From assembly GCF_036250065.1 (NCBI RefSeq), contig NZ_CP109199.1, forward strand, positions 6,818,001 to 6,882,000: DNA of 64,000 nt. The letters run 5' to 3'. The position numbers were made by a program, and so were the translations under genes. The stretch is from Micromonospora sp. NBC_01699. Lineage in GTDB: Bacteria; Actinomycetota; Actinomycetes; Mycobacteriales; Micromonosporaceae. Positions 58,639 through 64,000 of this stretch are shown here, piece by piece. Within the stretch, counting starts at the first letter, position 1; each line of letters begins with the position of its first letter. The notes beneath the pieces are model-generated. The model did no database searches and was not told the origin of the DNA. It saw nothing but the letters and a program-made list of their open reading frames with translations.

Positions 58639-59094
58639 TCAGGCCGCCGGCCAGTCGTGGGCCCCCAGACGCGGCGAGACCGCCCCGGGCGGGGCGGCCT
58701 CAAGCCAGGAAAGGAACCCGGTCACCGTGGACTGCGCCATCGCGATCTCCACCGGTGCCTGGTGGCTGGTACAGCGCAGGATCACCCAGTCGGCCGGCAT
58801 GGAGAGCTGTTCCTGGCCCTCCGGCAGCCGGCGACGCTCCACCGCGAGCCCGCGACGGGCGAGCACCCGCTTGGGCCGGATGGCAAAGCTGAACATCCGG
58901 TACCAGCGCAGTTCGTCGTCGGTGAACCGGCCGAAACCCGGCGACCAGCCCCGGCCATCGAGCATCGTCGACACCCGTACGCTGAGCCGGATGATGCCGC
59001 CCGAGCGGGTCACCAGGGCACGCCGGACGAAGAGCACCAACAGGCCGGCGAGCACGACCAGTACGCCGACCCCGATCCACCCCAGAACCCGCAC
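58639..59094 (-). CDS. DUF2550 membrane protein
   Basis: Protein of 151 residues with one N-terminal transmembrane helix (GWIGVGVLVVLAGLLVLFV) and a cytosolic domain with GRFTDDELRWYRMFSFAIRP and VILRCTSHQAPVEIAMAQST. DUF2550 genes commonly lie just downstream of atpC in actinobacteria, which matches this position 12 bases after atpC. GTG 59094 lacks a clear ribosome site and is probably translated by reinitiation from atpC. Function unknown. Confidence 0.88.
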   Translation of the reverse strand: MRVLGWIGVGVLVVLAGLLVLFVRRALVTRSGGIIRLSVRVSTMLDGRGWSPGFGRFTDDELRWYRMFSFAIRPKRVLARRGLAVERRRLPEGQEQLSMPADWVILRCTSHQAPVEIAMAQSTVTGFLSWLEAAPPGAVSPRLGAHDWPAA

Positions 59095-59106
59095 CGACGT
59101 GCCGGG

Positions 59107-59391
59107 TCAGCGCGTCGAAGCGGCGGTAACCGGGGTGGCGCTCTCGGCGAGGACGGTGACGCCCGAGCCGGTCACCGAGAGGAAGCCACCGGCCACCTCG
59201 AAGGTGATCTGCTCACCGCCGGCAAGCTTGATCCGGACCTGGCCGGGCTCCGCGAGCTGTCCCAGCAGCGGTGCGTGACCGGGCAGCACCCCGAGTTCGC
59301 CCTCGGTCGTCCGCGCGACGACCATTTCGGCGTCACCGGACCAGACCCGCTCCTCGACGGCTACGAGCTCGACGTGTAGCTGATTTGCCAC
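59107..59391 (-). CDS. atpC: ATP synthase epsilon subunit, short form
   Basis: F1 epsilon subunit of only 94 residues. [36 protein letters not shown] and [20 protein letters not shown] cover the whole N-terminal beta-sandwich that binds gamma and the c-ring. The chain stops about ten residues after it, so the C-terminal helical hairpin, which in many bacteria inhibits ATP hydrolysis, is missing; E. coli epsilon is 138 and mycobacterial about 121 residues. GTG 59391 follows AAGGAGA by five bases. A TACAAT box upstream and an intervening LCP gene suggest separate transcription from atpD. Confidence 0.92.
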   Translation of the reverse strand: MANQLHVELVAVEERVWSGDAEMVVARTTEGELGVLPGHAPLLGQLAEPGQVRIKLAGGEQITFEVAGGFLSVTGSGVTVLAESATPVTAASTR

Positions 59392-59414
59392 GCTGTCTCC
59401 TTGTACGGCGACGG

Positions 59415-59420
59415 ATTGTA
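59415..59420 (-). promoter_or_regulatory. Candidate -10 box TACAAT for atpC
   Basis: TACAAT on the minus strand lies 23 bases before the GTG of atpC and would give a leader of about 15 bases holding AAGGAGA. No good -35 hexamer is visible. Confidence 0.45.
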
Positions 59421-59451
59421 CTGCGACGGGATGCAACCGAGTCTAGTCGCG

Positions 59452-59477
59452 CACCCGCCCCGTTCCCACGGCGGGTG
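59452..59477 (-). terminator. Weak hairpin after the LCP gene
   Basis: CACCCGCC (59452-59459) pairs with GGCGGGTG (59470-59477) across a 10-base loop, 18 bases after the LCP stop on the minus strand. Confidence 0.5.
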
Positions 59478-59495
59478 GCGAGAAGCACCGCCCGG

Positions 59496-60632
59496 CTACT
59501 TGTCCGTGTTGATCAGGTCGGGGTGGGCGGCCACGAACGTGTCGAGCGTGTCGGCCTGTACGGACGCGAAGAAGTCCGGGGCCGGGGCCTTCAACTGCTC
59601 GCCCTGGTAGTTGCTGGCCGTGCCGACCGGGGAATGCGGCAGCTTGATCAGTGTCATCGAGTCGGCCCGCAGGTCACGCAGGGCGAAGGCCCAGTCGGCG
59701 ACACTGTGCCCGCGACCACTGAAGATCAGGGACTGACCGGCCGCGCGCAGCACCGCGTCGAGCTTGAGCGGGTTGGTCACCACGTCCCGGCTGAGCGCCT
59801 GGCTGGCCATCGCCCGGATGAACTGCTGCTGGTGTCGCTGCCGCCCGTAGTCGCCGTCCACCAGCGTCTTGCGCTGGCGTACGTAGTCCAGCGCCTGCCA
59901 GCCGTTGAGGTGGGTCTGGCCCTTCTTGTACTCGCGCTGCGGCCCGATGTAGCCCTCGCCGTTCGGGTTGCCCGGCCGGGGGGTGCCGTCCGGCCGGAGG
60001 TGCTCGGACTTGGTGTCGGCGTCGATGTACATGTCGACGCCGCCCATCGCGTCGACGATCTTCTTGAAGCCGCCAAAGTTGAGGATCGCGCCCGCGTCGA
60101 ACCGCTTGATGCCGGTGTAGTTACTGATAGTGGTTTGCAGCAGCTCGAAGCCCTTGGCCGCGTCCGGATTCTTGCCGGGCACCAGGCTGCCGTGGGACAT
60201 GGCCGCGTTGAGCCGGTCGTTGCCGCCGGCGTAGTTCGCCTCGGGGAAGGCGGGGATGTCCACCCGCAGGTCGCGGGGCATCGAGAAGAGGTAGGCCCGG
60301 TCCATCCCGGCCGGCACGTGCAGAATCATGATCGAGTCGGCCAGCGGCGGGGTGGACGGCTGCCGGGGATCGATGCCGACCAGCAGGATGTTGATCGGGC
60401 CCTTGATGTCGGAGACCTTGGGCGGCGGGCTGCCGGGGCCCTCGTCGCCGAAGAGGTCGGCACTGGCCACCGCACCCTGGTAGCGGGAGAGCAACGCCTC
60501 GAACCCGACCAGTACGACCCCGCTGAGGACTATCAGCACGGTGCCGAAGATCGTGCAGATTCGCGCCCAGCGCGGCACCGCCGACGTCTTCCTGCGCCTG
60601 CCGTGCGTGGTCGGCGTACCGAGGTCGGTCAC
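59496..60632 (-). CDS. LCP (LytR-CpsA-Psr) family glycopolymer transferase
   Basis: Membrane-anchored enzyme of 378 residues that attaches lipid-linked glycopolymers (arabinogalactan, teichoic or capsular polymers) to peptidoglycan. A cytosolic basic start (THGRRRKTSAVPRW) precedes one transmembrane helix (ICTIFGTVLIVLSGVVLVGF). The LCP domain has ILLVGIDPRQPSTPP, SIMILHVPAG, LFSMPRDLRVDIP with the catalytic Arg, and LDYVRQRKTLVDGDYGRQRH. GTG 60632 has GGGAGA upstream. It is inserted between atpD and atpC, behind a terminator, and may have its own promoter (TACGCT at 60701-60706, minus strand). Confidence 0.9.
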   Translation of the reverse strand: MTDLGTPTTHGRRRKTSAVPRWARICTIFGTVLIVLSGVVLVGFEALLSRYQGAVASADLFGDEGPGSPPPKVSDIKGPINILLVGIDPRQPSTPPLADSIMILHVPAGMDRAYLFSMPRDLRVDIPAFPEANYAGGNDRLNAAMSHGSLVPGKNPDAAKGFELLQTTISNYTGIKRFDAGAILNFGGFKKIVDAMGGVDMYIDADTKSEHLRPDGTPRPGNPNGEGYIGPQREYKKGQTHLNGWQALDYVRQRKTLVDGDYGRQRHQQQFIRAMASQALSRDVVTNPLKLDAVLRAAGQSLIFSGRGHSVADWAFALRDLRADSMTLIKLPHSPVGTASNYQGEQLKAPAPDFFASVQADTLDTFVAAHPDLINTDK

Positions 60633-60771
60633 CAGGCATCTCCCATCGTCGCGCCCCGACGGATTGCGGGCACCCCCGGGCGGGGGCACGGACGTTGCAG
60701 AGCGTAGCGCCGGTTTCTGGGCAAACCCCCGGAAGATCAACTCGGCCGGACCCGCTGCCCGGCCCACGGAG

Positions 60772-60808
60772 AAGGGACCGGGTCGGCGGTCAGCCGGCCC
60801 GGTCCCTT
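60772..60808 (-). terminator. Hairpin terminator after atpD
   Basis: Arms 60772-60787 and 60793-60808 (AAGGGACCGGG core) pair over 16 bp with one mismatch around a 5-base loop, 17 bases downstream of the atpD stop. It separates atpAGD from the LCP and atpC genes. Confidence 0.78.
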
Positions 60809-60824
60809 TCGTGGTACGGAAAAA

Positions 60825-63190
<2,366 letters not shown>

Positions 63191-63199
63191 TGGTCAGCC

Positions 63200-64000
63200 C
63201 TACTTCTCTACCGCAGCGTCAGTCCCGCCATCCCGGTACCGGGTCACGGTCTCGCGGTTCTCGTCGCCTTCGAGCGGCTCGGCCGCGGCGTCGTTGACCT
63301 TCACCTCGTCCTGCTTACCCAGGAACTGGGCCTTGAACCGGCTGATCGCCTCGTCCAGCGCCGCCGGCTCGTCGGAGCCCCAGTTGAAGGCCGCGATCGA
63401 ATCCAGCGTCGACTTGTAGTTGTGCCGCAGGAACTCAAGGAACTCGTTCTCGAACCGGCGGACGTCGGCCACCGCGATGTCGTCGAGCTTGCCCTCGGTG
63501 CCGGCCCAGACCGACACCACCTGCTCCTCGACCGCGAACGGCGAGTAGTTCGGCTGCTTGAGCAGCTCGACCAGGCGGGCACCGCGGTCGAGCTGGTTGC
63601 GGGAGGCCTTGTCCAGGTCGGAGGCGAAGGCGGCGAACGCCTCCAGCTCGCGGTACTGGGCCAGGTCCAGCCGGAGCCGGCCGGCGACCTTCTTCATCGG
63701 CTTGACCTGCGCCGCGCCACCGACCCGGGAGACCGAGGTACCGACGTTGATCGCCGGCCGGACACCCTGGTTGAACAGCTCGCCCTCAAGGAAGATCTGT
63801 CCGTCGGTGATCGAGATGACGTTGGTCGGGATGAACGCCGAGATGTCGTTGCCCTTGGTCTCGATGATCGGCAGACCGGTCATCGAGCCGCCGCCCAGCT
63901 CGTCGGAGAGCTTGGCGCAGCGCTCCAGCAGGCGGGAGTGCAGGTAGAAGACGTCACCCGGGTACGCCTCGCGGCCCGGCGGGCGGCGCAGCAGCAGCGA
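63200..64000 (-). CDS. atpA: ATP synthase alpha subunit, 5' end outside the window
   Basis: C-terminal 266 residues of the regulatory/catalytic F1 alpha subunit. The visible part begins within [20 protein letters not shown], continues through [20 protein letters not shown], and contains [20 protein letters not shown] and [14 protein letters not shown] with the conserved catalytic-site Arg in SRVGG. The reading frame remains open to the window edge, so the protein is complete only beyond it. The last 20 residues ([20 protein letters not shown]) form a charged tail that is not part of the core fold. First visible gene of the ATP synthase operon. Confidence 0.97.
   Translation of the reverse strand, partial: SLLLRRPPGREAYPGDVFYLHSRLLERCAKLSDELGGGSMTGLPIIETKGNDISAFIPTNVISITDGQIFLEGELFNQGVRPAINVGTSVSRVGGAAQVKPMKKVAGRLRLDLAQYRELEAFAAFASDLDKASRNQLDRGARLVELLKQPNYSPFAVEEQVVSVWAGTEGKLDDIAVADVRRFENEFLEFLRHNYKSTLDSIAAFNWGSDEPAALDEAISRFKAQFLGKQDEVKVNDAAAEPLEGDENRETVTRYRDGGTDAAVEK

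Overview
The window is high-GC DNA (about 70%) from an actinomycete. Codon use, GTG starts, an F420-dependent oxidoreductase, NucS, a DUF2550 gene beside the ATP synthase genes and DivIVA-like coiled-coil proteins all point to Actinomycetia. Overall flavour suggests the Micromonosporaceae, but that family-level call is inference. It looks chromosomal: no rRNA, tRNA, CRISPR array, insertion sequence, integrase or phage gene was seen.

Layout. (1) 1-4.2 kb: acyl-CoA genes (thiolase, methylmalonyl-CoA epimerase), a putative 2-oxoglutarate/Fe(II) oxygenase and an F420 luciferase-like oxidoreductase. (2) 4.1-9.2 kb: two related long coiled-coil proteins with DivIVA-like N termini, then an AI-2E/PerM-type membrane protein. 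(3) 9.3-36 kb: a large surface-glycan locus. A leftward operon (16.1 to 10.7 kb) carries a zinc-type sugar C-methyltransferase, a glucose-1-phosphate cytidylyltransferase-like enzyme, a PIG-L deacetylase, a polysaccharide pyruvyl transferase and an FrhB-like iron-sulfur protein. The divergent rightward operon (16.3 to 21.0 kb) carries an NAD-dependent sugar epimerase, a second zinc-type methyltransferase, a GT2 and a Wzx-like flippase. A second rightward operon (29.7 to 36.1 kb) adds a GT4, a chain-length-type membrane protein, an O-antigen ligase/polymerase and three GT2 enzymes. Between them sit two giant tandem secreted PQQ-type sugar dehydrogenases. Together the genes could make, export and polymerise a modified exopolysaccharide; its structure is unknown. 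(4) 36-45.9 kb: hydrolases, a small zinc-ribbon protein, two tandem secreted FG-GAP-like paralogues, a double 3-hydroxyacyl-CoA dehydrogenase, an FHA protein and an aldehyde dehydrogenase. (5) 46-58.5 kb: a methyltransferase, NucS mismatch endonuclease, DUF4126 protein, polysaccharide deacetylase, ABC-2 exporter, 3-hydroxybutyryl-CoA dehydrogenase, MurA, PduO-type adenosyltransferase, DedA protein and a two-component system. (6) 58.6-64 kb: the ATP synthase genes atpA(partial)-atpG-atpD, then an LCP-family gene, then an unusually short atpC, then DUF2550.

Most notable: an unannotated 46-codon repeat ORF coupled by GTGA overlaps between the sensor kinase and its response regulator; a telomere-like GGGGTT hexamer array encoding the Asn-Pro tail of that regulator; an LCP gene and terminator splitting atpD from a truncated epsilon subunit; MurA with the active-site Cys replaced by Asp; murA and pduO with overlapping start codons; three long intergenic palindromes; and a recurrent TANNNT-N6/7-start arrangement suggesting many leaderless mRNAs.
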